A stretch of 64,000 bases of DNA from Pyrus communis. Its lineage: Eukaryota; Streptophyta; Magnoliopsida; Rosales; Rosaceae. The translations under genes were made by a program, and so were the position numbers. Shown piece after piece: positions 33,001-45,130 of this stretch. How positions within the stretch are numbered: the first letter of the stretch is position 1; each line of letters starts with the position of its first letter. The DNA lies in assembly GCF_963583255.1 (NCBI RefSeq), contig NC_084808.1:8951501-9015500 (forward strand), given 5' to 3'. The notes below the pieces were generated by a model. It made no database searches. It had not been told where the DNA came from and saw only the letters and a program-made list of their open reading frames with translations.

Positions 33001-34424
33001 TGGTTCAAAGGATTCACAACCACGGAAGAGGAAATCGGCACCAACTAGTGACCCCAGTTTAAATTTGACTATTGTTCACTCATTTATTACAACGCATGAG
33101 GTTATTTTAGATTACGGTAATGTCTTCGACAAGGCAATATTGGATGAGGTTTGGAATCGGAATAAGATGATTGTCGATGATGCATTTGCGTACACAATAG
33201 CTACTGACATCATGCTTAGTGATGACATTGAACCATGTTTCATTGATGAATGTCGACGTAGAATGGATTGGTCAAACTAGAAACAAGCAATCTAGGTTAA
33301 ACTTGATTTGCTTGCGAAACGTAAAGTGTTTGGACCTATAGTTTCGACACCACCATATGTGAAGCCTATTGGCTACAAGTAGGTTTTCATGAGGAAGCGT
33401 AATGAGAAGAATGAAATAGTGCGATACAAAGCACACCTCCTAGCGCAAGGCTTCTCTCAATGCCCTGGGATTGATTACGAGGAGACATATTCCCCCGTAA
33501 TGTACATTATATCGTTTTGCTACCTAATCAGTTTGGTAGTTTCCGAAAAACTAAATATACACCTTATGGACGTGGTAACTACGTATCTCTATGGGGATCT
33601 AGATACGGAAATCTATATGAAAGTTCCAGAAGGACTTCCATTGAGTGGTTCAAATAGTTCTAGAACACGGAACACTCTTTATTAGGGCAGATGAGATCAC
33701 TCTACGGATTGAAACAATTTGGGCAGATGTGGTATAACCATTTGAGTGAATATTTGACAAGTCAGGGTTATGTGAATAACGAATTATGCCCATGCATGCT
33801 TATAAAGAAGTCACATTCTGGATTTGTGAAACTTGCAGTTTATGTCGATGACATAAACCTCATCGGAACTCCTGTAGAGCTTGAGGAAATTGCCGCTCAC
33901 ATGAAATCGGAATTTGAAATGAAAGATCTTGGAAAAACTCGATATTGCCTCGGCCTAAAGATCGAACATTGTTCGAATGGAATCCTAGTACATCAATCGA
34001 ATTACACCCAAAGGATGTTCCGACGTTTTAATGAAGATAAAGTGAAGCCTTCAAGTACTCCTATGGTCGTTCGGACTCTAAATGCTAAACGAGATCCCTT
34101 CCGTCTAAAGTAGGATGAGGAAGAGATTTTGGAGCTTGAAGTTCCATACCTATGTGCAATTGGGGCTTTATTGTACTTGGCTCAATGCACTAGACCCAAC
34201 ATCTCTTTCGCAATTAATATTGTGGCTAAAAACAGTAATGCACCCACACGCAGACACTGGCATGATGATATTTTTCGCTACCTCAAGGGTACAACGGATT
34301 TGGGCTTGTTCTACACCCATGAATCTTCGAGAGTTGCCGCCCTTTTCGGTTCTCGGGTTGAACCTCGCCTTGTCGGTTGTGCAGATGCTGGATATCTGTC
34401 TGACCCCTATAGGGCACGTTTTTA
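33001..34424 (+). pseudogene. Copia-2 reverse transcriptase and start of RNase H
   Basis: 33389-33685: RT start (VRYKAHLLAQGFSQ, TYSPV). 33691-34113: SLYGLKQ, catalytic YVDD intact, LGLKIEH. 34129-34425: the region before RNase H (LLYLAQCTRPNISFAI, DLGLFY, AGYLSDPYRARF). Stops at 33683 and 34111 split it. It ends at the junction with a chromovirus LTR fragment. Confidence 0.85.
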
Positions 34425-34439
34425 AATGGGCTATGTCTT

Positions 34440-35241
34440 TATCTTTGGATCCAAGTTAGGTGCATAGGCTTGTCGTACAAACCATTATAGGTGGTTCCAA
34501 CTCATAGGTGACCCGCGATCATTCACATAGCCTTCACGTGATCGTAGCACTAGAGCATATTTATTTTACACCTAATCTTGTCGTACAGACCACTTTAGGT
34601 GGTTCCGACTCGTGTGCAAGGTTTTATATGATTGAGATTGGTTATAAGCTATAGACTCAGCCTTGCAGGTCACGTTAGGTGGATTCCGCTTATATGATAC
34701 TAGCATTGATATATTTTAACTAGATTACTTATGGCATTTCATTGAGATACTTTGGCATGTTATATTTCTATGGACTTTCATCCTGAGCATGATTTCTAAT
34801 ATAGCATATATTATTTTTCTGGGAAATTATACAGGTTTTATGGTGAGGGTTTAGCACTTTTGATAAATGAAATGAATTTGAAAAGCTTTGTTTTTGCCCA
34901 CTCACACTTTCTGTTTTGCGCCTCTCCAGGTTTTAGGTAGAAGTGCTTTGGTGGCTCACGGGGATTTCAACGGTGGTTCTGACAGAATATCACAAATGTA
35001 GGATCACCTTTGGGTGTTGTATAATTAGTACTTGTTCAGTTAGACTGCACTTAGGCTATTTATGCTCTGATAATGTATTTCACACTTAATCTCGCACTAG
35101 CACTTTACTTTAGCTAGTACTTTTAGTAATTTGTTTTTTATTCACTCGTATTTCTCTATATCATTATTGCTTCTGCACTGTGCACATGGTTACGTCACTC
35201 TCACGTGATGGCCAGCACGCCCTGATTTAGGTCAGAGTGTG
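34440..35241 (+). repeat. 3' fragment of a chromovirus LTR
   Basis: It aligns with 40138-40929 plus the LTR end, and with 50205-50768: TTGGATCCAAGTT, the GACCAC...GGTGGTTC repeats, TTTTTGCCCACTCAC, and the terminal GTGTGTCA at 35241. More diverged than the two LTRs of the chromovirus are from each other. Its fusion to Copia-2 at about 34424-34440 explains the loss of the Copia-2 3' end. Confidence 0.8.
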
Positions 35242-35548
35242 TCATGCTATGCATAAATCACTTTAAAACATTTCTGGAAACCAGTAAGTTTATATATATA
35301 TAGTAACGATCCGTCCTGAATAAATAAATATTTTCTCCCTGAATATGTGAAAATGACGAGTATGCCCTCGAGGCTTTGTGACGTGGGTGTACGTATATAG
35401 TTTTAAATTATTTTTCTCGCTGACATAATTAAATTGTACTCGACGTCACAAGCGCGTTGACGTGAATTAGGGTCGAATCGAAGTCGTAACAAGGAAGTTA
35501 TGATTAGTAATGCGTGTAAACAGGTAAGTTACGACCAATTATTTGGGC

Positions 35549-36956
35549 TCATTCTAGGCCGGGGATTAGGAGGGATGCTAATCAACACAAATTAAACTTA
35601 AAAACTGAAAACTAAACTAGACTAATTTTAAGGGGGATTTTTGGACGAATTTTAATAAAAATAAAGTAAATTGCAGCAGACGAATTAGGTCTTGTATAAG
35701 ATATAGGTGAAAGGCTAGCTAGAGGATTGTTCTCCACACATGAAACATATGCATATAAATCGATTTCTAGTTATTATTTCTATAAACCATGAATGTCAAT
35801 GCCCTAAATTAATTATGAATAGCAATAATTAACTCTCAGATTTTCCTGAGTTCATTGAATTGGACTCAGCGACGCAATCAAATTATTCTTCTCAAGTTCC
35901 CTAACTATGAAAAGCATGATAGAGATACATCTCAAAGATCATTAAGTTATGTGAAAATCATAAGCATTGACGAAGCATTCGTAACTACGAAAAGCATGAT
36001 ACTCCTGCCAAGAATTTACTTAACTCAATCATGACTAGTAACTTTTACTACTTGCAAATATAAGTTCATAACGATTAGGTGAAATTCCTTTATATTCTAG
36101 CATCAAATCCCTACATGCAAACTAAGCATACAAGAATAAGTTCTCTATAAAACAAATAAGTAAATCGCGTTCATGTTTTATGAAACAATAATTGGATGTA
36201 ATCAATTTATATAAAATATATGATCATGGCTTTGAATTCATCTCTAGCTAAAAAGAAATTTAGTTACTCATGTTCATCATAATTGAAAAGTAATCTAAAA
36301 TAAACATTGAAACTAAACAAGGGTAGAAAGAACTTTGGAAATCTTCAATGGTTGAATGCAATATGCTGCACACTCCTTCTTCTCTGGCCCTTGCAGGTTG
36401 TGGCACAAGCTTTTTAATAAAACATGCGGCACCAATCTCTCCCTGCTTGTTGCGGCAAGAATATATATATCTAGGGTAGGGCACGGCTGAATCCAAGGAG
36501 AAAAAGAAGTAGGGTGTTTAAATTATCTTAGGACTCCTAGAATCAGATGGGAATTATTTAGAATGTGATAAGGATTCCTTTTGCAGCTAGAAATAAGATG
36601 AGATAAGTTTGGATAAGGTTGGATAAGGTTGGATAAGATGAGATAAGTTTGGATAAGGTTGGATAAGATTGTGTATTTCCTTGTCTTCCAAGCTTCAACT
36701 TTGATTCCTCCAGATCTTAGCACATGTTTAGCACATGTTAAACACCAAAAAACATCCAGACCATATGCTTTCCGCGTATGCTATCCAATCCAAGTCCAAA
36801 ACTACTCCAAATTGCTCCATTTGGCCATTTATTGTCATCTTTACCAATTGGACTTACAATAATACGAAAATAACATAAATTACCAAAATAAATAGAAATT
36901 AACAAAGTAAATGCAAAGAAATAAGATAACAAAGTCGCATAAATACACTCTTATCA
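35549..36956 (-). mobile_element. Truncated TGATAGGAG-family LTR
   Basis: Its start TGATAAGAGTGTATTTATGC reads leftward from 36956. Its end is missing about 100 bp: the sequence stops at ATTCTAGGCCGGGGATTA next to the host LTR's TTTGGGCTC. Host LTR sequence of about 110 bp (present at 48846-48955) was lost too, so this insertion was followed by a deletion. The GGATAAGGTT minisatellite at 36600-36668 is the complement of the one at 50998-51060. Confidence 0.8.
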
Positions 36957-37706
36957 CTCTTCTCGAAAATTCCTTTCCTCCGTACAAACGAAATCACCTA
37001 CCCTTAAACTAAACCAAAACCCTACGAATCGAGCTTGATGTTTCCAGATTCCTACTCCTCTCGAGCTCTAGAATATGGTGATACCTTTTGTTTGGTGATT
37101 TGACTTCGAGAATCTGAGATTCCATAAACTCCAGCGAGGAGCTAAACTACTTTGACGTGATCGTGGGATTTATCTAAGGATTTAAGACTCGTGGTAGTCC
37201 CCATACAACTTCCTTAGCATCTTGGAACAATTTTGGAGTGGTTTGAACGTCGGCACACTCGGGTTTATCGAGTTGCAGACTTAGCCAGAATATCGAAGGA
37301 TTTTCCGACCATTTTCCGTTGATTTTAAAACCTCAAATAGGTATGGTTATATTCTCCTAGTTGAGAGCTTCAATTCCATATAAAATTTTGTGAATTTTGG
37401 TGTTGAAACAAAGTAGAAACTAAAGTTTTAAGAATTTCCCATTTCCGATGACGCAACGGCGGCTGGCGACGGATTCCGATGAGGCACCGAAGAAGAAAGG
37501 AGCATATTCCGCCAACTTTGACGGAATATACTAACGGCGTCAGGTAAAGTTAACGGTATATGCTACTATTTAACAAAATATTCCCTAACGCCGTTAGGGT
37601 TTCCGCCCAACGTGCTAGGCACGTGCCCGCACATGGCCGGCACGTATGGCCGTGCCTTGTCAAGCGCGTGGGACATCGAAAAATTATTCTAAAAATATAG
37701 GGATGC

Positions 37707-39622
37707 TGATAGGAGCATATTTAGGTGATTTAGTTAGCTTGTTTTCTTACATTTATGTTGTTAGTTCTTAGTTATTTTAGTATTTTAAGCTATTTTCGTG
37801 TGTTTGTAGGTCCACATGGTTAAAGTAGCAAGAAAGTGCATTTTGGTGCATTTTGGAGCAGTTTTGGGCATTAAATGGATTGCATATGCTTGGAGCAAGA
37901 TGGATGGACGAAATTGAAGTCCAAAGGAGGCTAGGAATTTGCTAAGGAGATGGAAGAAATTAATTCAAGACTTGGAAGAAAAGGAATCAATCATAAAGAA
38001 GGAAAAGTCAAACTTCCTTGTTTTGACTTAGTCAATCCTAATCTTTTCCTACTTAATTCCCAGCTGCAAGAAGGGTTCCTAATTGATTTGGGACACTTAA
38101 ATATATGTCCTAGAAGCTCTAATCCCAGTCCAAGATGGAGCCGCACCTTTCTTACCCTTTTCTTCCAAAACCCTTTTCTTCCAAAATTTGCCACATATCT
38201 TCTTTCCCCTTCTCTCCTAGTCAATGCCGCAACTTTCCTTTCCTTTTCTCTTAGGATTCTGATTTGTTACCATTTTCTTGGAGGATTTGGAGTCTTCAAA
38301 CCTTCCCAAATTAATTACTTATTACCTTGCCCTTTCTCTCATTATATTACATATTTTGCCGCACACATATAAAAGGGGATTCATCCTTCAGCCATCATTC
38401 TTCCCTTCCACAATCCTACAGCCGCACCACTCATTCTCTCCATTCATTTAGCCATCATCCACCCCCTACCACAATCCTACCTATCCATCCATCACCAGAA
38501 TTCATACCCAAACACCCTTGTGCAGCAACAAAGAAGGAGAAAGAAAAGAGGAGAAGCCTTGGACGTTTTGGCCATTCAAGCTTGGATTGTTGGAGCGTTT
38601 CTAGGTGTATTCAATCTTTGATTTCAATGTTTAATTTATATTCTCTTTGTTTTGCTGTAAACATGAAGAGCTAAACTTGTTTTAGCTAGGGGAGACTTTG
38701 AAACCATGATTATATTTGCGATATGAATTGATTAATTCCAGTTGTGATTTCATACATTGTGAATGCAATTTACTTAACCGTTTGATTGAGAACTTATTCT
38801 TGTATGTTGATTAAGGATGCATACTTAGTTTGCATGCATGAATTTGGTGCTAGAATATAAAGGAGTTTCACATAATCGTTACAAACTTATATTCACAAGT
38901 AGTTAAGATTGTTTTCACAATCATGTTAAGTAAATTCTTAGCATGAGTATCATGATGTCATAGTTATGAATGCTTTGTCAATGCTTATGATTTTCATAGA
39001 ACATAATGATCTTTGATTGTATCTCTATTATGATGTCATCCAATCCAATAACTAAAGGAAAATCTGAGGGTTAATTAGTGATGTCATGGTTAATCTGGGG
39101 TGTTGAGGTTCATGGTTTATTGGAAAAGCAACTGGAAATCAATTTGCATGCAAATGTATCATGTGTGAAAAAGAATCCTCTAGCTAGCTAATCATCCATC
39201 CATTTACCCAAATTCGTCCAAACTTTGTTTAAGTCTTTTAGTTACTTGTTTTTATTTTAAATTCGTCAAAAACCCAATCCCCTTTACTTTGTTGAGTCAA
39301 ATCTGTCCTATTGTGTGTTTTTGAGTATTTTGAGTCAAAACCAATTCTATTTTCGTCCAAATTAAATCTTAGAGTCTAGTTTGAGTCTATTTGATTGTTT
39401 TGTGTTGTTTTGAGTCTTTTGAGTTTGTTTTGAGTCATATAAGTTTAGTTAAGAGTCTTTGAGTTTGTTTAAGTGTTTATAAGCATATTTTTGTATCTTT
39501 GAGTCAGTTTTCATTAGATTAGCAATCCCTCCTAATCCTAGGCCTAGAACGATCCCTACTTATATCTTTACTACAATTGTCAAAAAAAGGGTTTAATTTG
39601 AGTGCTATTATTTATCACATCA
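37707..39622 (+). mobile_element. Solo LTR, TGATAGGAG family
   Basis: TGATAGGAGCATATTTAGG to TTATCACATCA, flanked by GATGC (37702-37706) and GATAC (39623-39627). The same site without insertion is present in the 3' LTR at about 49675 (GGGATGCTCGTGGTG), which proves the insertion boundaries. Open frames such as 37950-38372 are LTR sequence. Confidence 0.92.
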
Positions 39623-40159
39623 GATACTCGTGGTGTTGAGTTAGCCACGATGGTATATTTAAACACTCCAATTGAGCAACATATGAGAAGTTATTACACG
39701 GTTATGTACTTTCAAATTAACATTAAAATAGTTGTTTCACATATAAGTGAGATGTTTCCGAAGGACGAGCGTAGCTAGGCGAGACTCGGGGGTTACGACC
39801 CTGCTACCAATGAGTGGGCTATTGGTTTTCTATATATACGTATATATGCTTTACGTTTTCCCAGAAATTGTTTTAAATGGATTTATGATTTTAAATGCCA
39901 TGTCAATTGCATTATATTTTAGAATGTGCACTAGTATAGATATGCACGTTGTTGCTTGACGCTGCGGACACTCAGGTAAGCTTCAGGTGAGTATATATTG
40001 ATGATAGTGGAATGCATTGTTTTTTATTATACGTAGATGCATCTAGAGCTCATTATCATGCACCTCGGTGTTAATGTTCCCACCTGTGGCCAGGGCATAG
40101 TTCTTCACTTGATGTTCACCTCCCGAGCCGCACGCTCACCTTGGATCCAAGTTTGGTGC

Positions 40160-40360
40160 ACAGCCTTGTCGTATAGACCACAATAGGTGGTTCCGACTCA
40201 TAGGTGATCCACGATTTATCCCACAGTCTTCACGTGATCGTAGCACTTGAGCGTACTTATTTACACCCAGCCCTATCGTGCAGACCACAATAGGTAGTTC
40301 CGACTCGTGTGCAGGCATTCCTGATGAGCTATAGGTTCATGCATACAGGTCACGTTAGGT
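40160..40360 (+). repeat. Three hairpin-forming repeats in the chromovirus LTR
   Basis: Units of the form TCGTAYAGACCACAATAGGT plus GGTTCCGACTC start at about 40169 and 40275, with a shorter relative at 40347 (CAGGTCACGTTAGGTGATTC). ACCAC-AATA-GGTGGT makes a short stem. The same trio is at 34480-34695 and 50229-50435. Confidence 0.7.
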
Positions 40361-40929
40361 GATTCCGGCTGGCATATCATTTTACATTGATTTTCACTAT
40401 TCTCATGCTAAGATACTTGACAAGGCATATATTTGGTTTTCACTATTCTTGAGCATGAGTTCTATATACGTATGTATTATTATTTTATGGGAAATTACAT
40501 GGGTTGTACTGTGAGGGGTTATTATTTTTGGAAAGAGAAATGGTTTTAAAAATTTTGTTTTTGCCCACTCACGTTTTCAGTTTTGCGCCCCTCCAGGTTC
40601 TAGGTAGACGTTCGTGTTGGTGGTTTACGAGGATTCTACGGCGATTCTGACAGACTTTAAATAATGTAGGAACTTTCTTTCCTGTCTTGTATAATTAATA
40701 CTTAGCCTACTGGACTACACTTAGGCTACCTACGCTCTGAGTACTTATATTACTACCTTGAACACCTCTGCACACTTCTATAATTATCTTAGTGTAAATT
40801 AGTTAGTCTTGGTTTTTTTTTTTTTTTTTTACTACTCACATTTTCATATCACTGTCACTTCTACACTGCGCACATGGCTACGTCATCACCACATGACGGC
40901 TAGCACGCCGCGATCTAGGTCGGGGTGTG

Positions 40930-43642
40930 TGATAGGAGCATATTCATGCGACTTAAATGGCTTGTTCTCGTGCATTTACGTTATGTTTCTTTAGTTATTT
41001 TAGTACTTTAAGCTATTTTCGTGTGTTTGTAGGTCCAAAGGGCTAAAGGAGCAAAAAGATGCATTTTGGAGACTTTTGGAGCACTTTTGGGCTAAGGATG
41101 GATAGCTTATGCTTGGCACCAAAGTGTTGGACGAAATTGAAGACCTAATTGAAGACCAAAGTGTTGGAACCTTGTTCCCTTTAGTTTTAGGACATTTAAA
41201 CCTTTCCAAATCCCTTATGCTGTGCATCTCCACCTTTCTCCCAAAACCATACACATGCATTCATTATTCATTCCCTCACATGCTCCCATTACTTATCATA
41301 TCACCACTTATCATATCATCCACTTATCATTCACCACTTATCTTATCATCCACTTATCATATCATCCACTTATCATTCACCACTTATCTTATCACCACTT
41401 ATCTTATCATTCACTTATCATATCATTCACTTATCATATCATTCACTTATCATATCATACACTTATCACTTATCACAACAACAACCTTGCACATGCACAT
41501 TCATCCACATGCACCCATAATCATTCACTCATCTTTAATGCACATGCATCTTCCATAAATCAAATCAGCCACATCCACATGCACTTATTCCATTTCATCA
41601 TTACACCACATTCTCTCCCTTTAATCACATGCATAAATCAGCACATGCATCTCCCATTCCCATCAGATTTCCATCATATTCACATGCATTCCATCCTTTA
41701 AAACATTGCACATGCACTCCCTTTAATTAATTAAGCCACATGCACTCCCATCCATTTCATCATTGCAGCCAACACATGCTTTCACATGCATTTTCAGATT
41801 GTCCCCTTGCACATGCAGCCACATATTCATTGCACATGCAATTCCAACCCACATGCATCCTTTAATCATTCAAACATGCAGCCACATTCCCTCCTAGCTG
41901 TCATGTTCCCCCCTATTTCACCTATAAATAAACATCCATTGCATTCATTCTCATTCATACACATTTCAGTCACAAACACTTCCATTCCATTGTACATACC
42001 ACAACACAAACTCATCCATTGCAGAAATGTAGACCATCAAACTCCCTTGTGCCGTGCTCTCCCTTACAATCCAAACACCATCCTTCCATTTCCACCACTC
42101 CCCAAACCATTCACACCATCAAACTATCCCTAGACCTTGTGCTACAACGAAGAGGAAGAGAAGAGTGCCTAAACGTTCATACAATTCAAGTTTGAGTTGT
42201 TGGAATGTTTAGGTGTTTCTTTGATTTCAATGTTTAATTTCAATACTCTTTGTTTTGTACGAATGAGGAATGGAAGATAAGAGGGCCTAAACGTTCATAC
42301 AATTCAAGTTTGAGTTGTTGGAATGTTTAGGTGTTTCTTTGATTTCTCTTTGTTTTGTACCATGAGGAACTAAACCCCCCTTGGTTAGGGGGTGATTCGA
42401 ATATATGTTTATGCTTGCATTTTGATTTGAATACTTCTAATTGCGTTTCATAAGTTGTGGTTTCAATTCGTTTAACTGTTTGATTGATAACTTATTTATG
42501 TATGTTCATTGAGAGTGCACACTTAATTTTCATGCATGAATATGACGCTAGAATATAAGTGAGTTTCACCTAATCGTTATGAACTTATATTCACAAGTAG
42601 TGGAGGTTGCTTATAAACAATCGCGTTAAATGAATTATTGGCATAAGTTTCATGCAATCCATAGTAACGAATGCCTCGTCAACACTTATAATTTTCATAG
42701 AGCGTAATGATTCTTGCTTGTATCTCTTCTATGCATTCATGTTGAGGACTTGTGGGGAATGTTTTGAATTGTTGTATGCGCTAACCCATCCAATTCAATA
42801 ACGTTAGGAAGATTTGAAGGTTAATTAGTGCATCACGGTTAACCCGGGGTGTTGAGTTTCATGGTTTATTGAAATGCAATTGGAAATCATTTTATTATGC
42901 AAGTGTAACATATGTGAAGATGAACCCCTTAGCTAGCATTCATTCATTTCAATTCCATTCAATTCTATCACACATTCACATTTACATTTTGCTTTAATTT
43001 ACAATCTGTGCAATTTAATTTAATTTCGTATAAACCTCAATCCCCCTTTACTTTATTGTCCAATTTAGTTAGAAAGTGTCTTAGTTTATGTTTCTAAGTG
43101 TTTTGATTCAATTTATTTCCCAATTTCGTCCAAATTCACCAAAGTGCTCAAAACTGCCCAGAAAGTGATTTTAAGGCAGTTTTGAGTGTTTTGGGTGATG
43201 TTTGAGTCTTTTGGTTTGTTTTAATGTTTTAAGTGTTTAGTTTTACATTCTTTGAGTTAGTTTAGTGTTTTATATTGTGTTTTTACATTCTTTGAGTTAG
43301 TTTAGTGTTTTATATTGTGTTTTTACATTCTTGAGTCAAGTTATTACATAAATTCGTCCAAATTTGTGTTTGTGCTCAAATCTGCCCAGAAAGTGGTTTT
43401 TAGGCAGATTTGAGTGTGTTTGTGTTGTTTTGAGTCTTTTGGTTTGTCTTAGTGTTTTAAAGTTTAGTTTTGCATTCTTTGAGTCTAAGTTAGTGTTTCA
43501 TATTGTTATTTTACGTTTTTGAGTCAAATCCAAGTGGTTAACAATCCCTCCTAATCCCCGGTCTAGAACGATCCCTACTTATACATATACTACAATTTGA
43601 CGAAAAGAGGGTTTAATTTGTGTGCGTATAATTCTCGCATCA
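40930..43642 (+). mobile_element. Solo LTR, TGATAGGAG family, long form
   Basis: TGATAGGAGCATATTCATG to TTCTCGCATCA with a perfect duplication GTGTG (40925-40929 and 43643-43647). At 2713 bp it is the longest copy, owing to a CACTTATCATATCAT minisatellite (41285-41480), a CACATGCA-rich zone (41490-41890) and internal duplications near 42160-42360 and 43240-43340. It sits 8 bp from the end of the host LTR. Confidence 0.92.
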
Positions 43643-43650
43643 GTGTGTCA

Positions 43651-43662
43651 GTATCAGAGCCT
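43651..43662 (+). promoter_or_regulatory. Primer-binding site of the chromovirus
   Basis: GTATCAGAGCCT follows the LTR end, a match to the core of the initiator tRNA-Met site (TGGTATCAGAGC) with the first bases altered. Confidence 0.65.
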
Positions 43663-43726
43663 AGGTTTGCGCAGTCCTGCATATTTTATGAGTATTCTAA
43701 TCATTTTAATGTCTTATGTCAGAACC

Positions 43727-45130
43727 ATGTTGCCTCGTAGAGAGCCACATACTTCATTTGAGTCTAATTTTCCTGATATTACCCAACTTGGTGAAGCCAT
43801 TTCTAATGCCATTCAGTCCTCACCTCGTCATCCAGAGAAGACTCCCTTGGAGACTATATATAACCTAAAGTTGAATAATTTTATTGGTACTGAGGGACAC
43901 GAGGGAGCTGAGTGTTGGCTCAACCATGTCGAGAAAACCTATTGAGTGATGCAGTGACAGGGGAATTTCCTTGAGAATAGATGGGTCGAGACGATTACTT
44001 TGTTTTTGGTTGAGGAGGCTGCATCCTGGTGGAGGCAAGAATCTTTTCAATTGTCACCGGAAAAAGCTGCAGATTGGGAGGTTTTTAAGCAATTATTCCA
44101 GAAGAGATTTGTACCTCCAGAGTATTTGGATTGTAAGAGGTAAGAATTCTCGCATTTAAAGCAAGGGAAAATGTCAGCCATTGAGTATTATCGAAAGTTT
44201 ATTGATTTATCCCGTTATTGTCATGAGATTGCTGCCAATCTTACTGAGATGATTCGACGTTTTAAATGGGGTACTAGAAAGAAGTGGCATTCTATGGCGA
44301 CTACGACTCCCTGTTCTACATACCAAGAGTTCTACGAGGTCCTACTTCGGGTTGAGGATTCTGAAAATATGCCCAATGACAGCGAGGAAAAGGAAGAAAA
44401 AGATAATAACCAGAAGAAAAATAATAACAAAGGTAAAGGCCAGTCATCATAAAGGCCTCGTAACATTGAGAGTTGTAAGAGAAGTGGTACTAGTTCTGGT
44501 TCTTCTAGTAAGGGTTCGAGTGTTACTGCGCTGCGGAGAGGCGGCCTGTTTTCAGGGGGTTATCGGTTCTAGAGACGGAGAGATTCTAGCAGTTCAGGTG
44601 CTCCAATGTGTCGTAGGTGTAATAATTAGCATTTGGGGAGTGTAGACAAGGTAGCAGTAGATGTTTCACTTATGGCCAGATGGGACATAAGGCTATTCAG
44701 TGCCCGCAGAATCAGCAAAAGCCCCAGCCACCTACCTTACCACCACCAGTTCCTGTTCAGCAGGTTCGAGGATCTAGTGGTTATACCCAGACGGGTTATG
44801 GTGGTCCATATCATTATCAGGGTGATATAGCTCCATATTATGGAGGACAATATCAATACCCGCATGATCCGTATCACCAGGGTGGTTACACTCAGTATCC
44901 AGGAGGTTACACGCTATATCTGCCATATCCAGATGGTGGATCACAGTGGTATTCCAGAGGACAGTCCTAGAGTATGGAGGTTGCTTCTAGCACTGCAGGA
45001 TCATCGAGGCAGCCTAATCAGCCTAGTCAGGGGCGTGGGTTGCAGGGACATGGAAATCAAGCTAACAAAGGTCGTGGAGGACGATAGCAGGCGCAAGGTC
45101 ATGTCCATTACATCACTCTGCGGGATGCAT
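43727..45130 (+). pseudogene. Chromovirus gag remnant
   Basis: From an ATG at 43727 (MLPRREPH) the gag frame runs with stops at about 43943, 43955 and 44141. It includes WWRQESFQL, then FVPPEY and YYRKFIDLSRYC (44171-44452). The knuckle near 44670 reads CFTYGQMGHKAIQC, so the second Cys of the CCHC box is Tyr. A Tyr/Gly/Gln-rich tail follows (44760-44970). Not functional. Confidence 0.85.

Larger units (their letters stand above)
28240..34424 (+). mobile_element. Decayed Copia element, 3'-truncated (Copia-2)
   Basis: A 5' LTR (about 28240-28496) is followed by a long leader, gag, protease, integrase and RT, all plus strand and all broken. It stops in RNase H at about 34424, where sequence of a chromovirus LTR fragment begins. 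It is closely related to Copia-1 at the window start; both lie in the same orientation 31 kb apart. Confidence 0.85.
35301..43650 (+). repeat. 5' LTR of the chromovirus, carrying three nested LTRs
   Basis: LTR segments are 35301-35548, 36957-37706, 39623-40929 and 43643-43650, aligning in order with the 3' LTR from 48597 and, for the tail, with 34440-35241. The tail GTGTGTCA ends at 43650, next to a primer site GTATCAGAGCC. Confidence 0.85.

Noticed and set aside
37950..38674. Frames of 115-140 codons
   Set aside because: They are inside a proven solo LTR; CT-rich sequence without domains.
41280..41480. CRISPR-like array
   Set aside because: Short tandem units without unique spacers, inside a plant retrotransposon LTR; it is a minisatellite.
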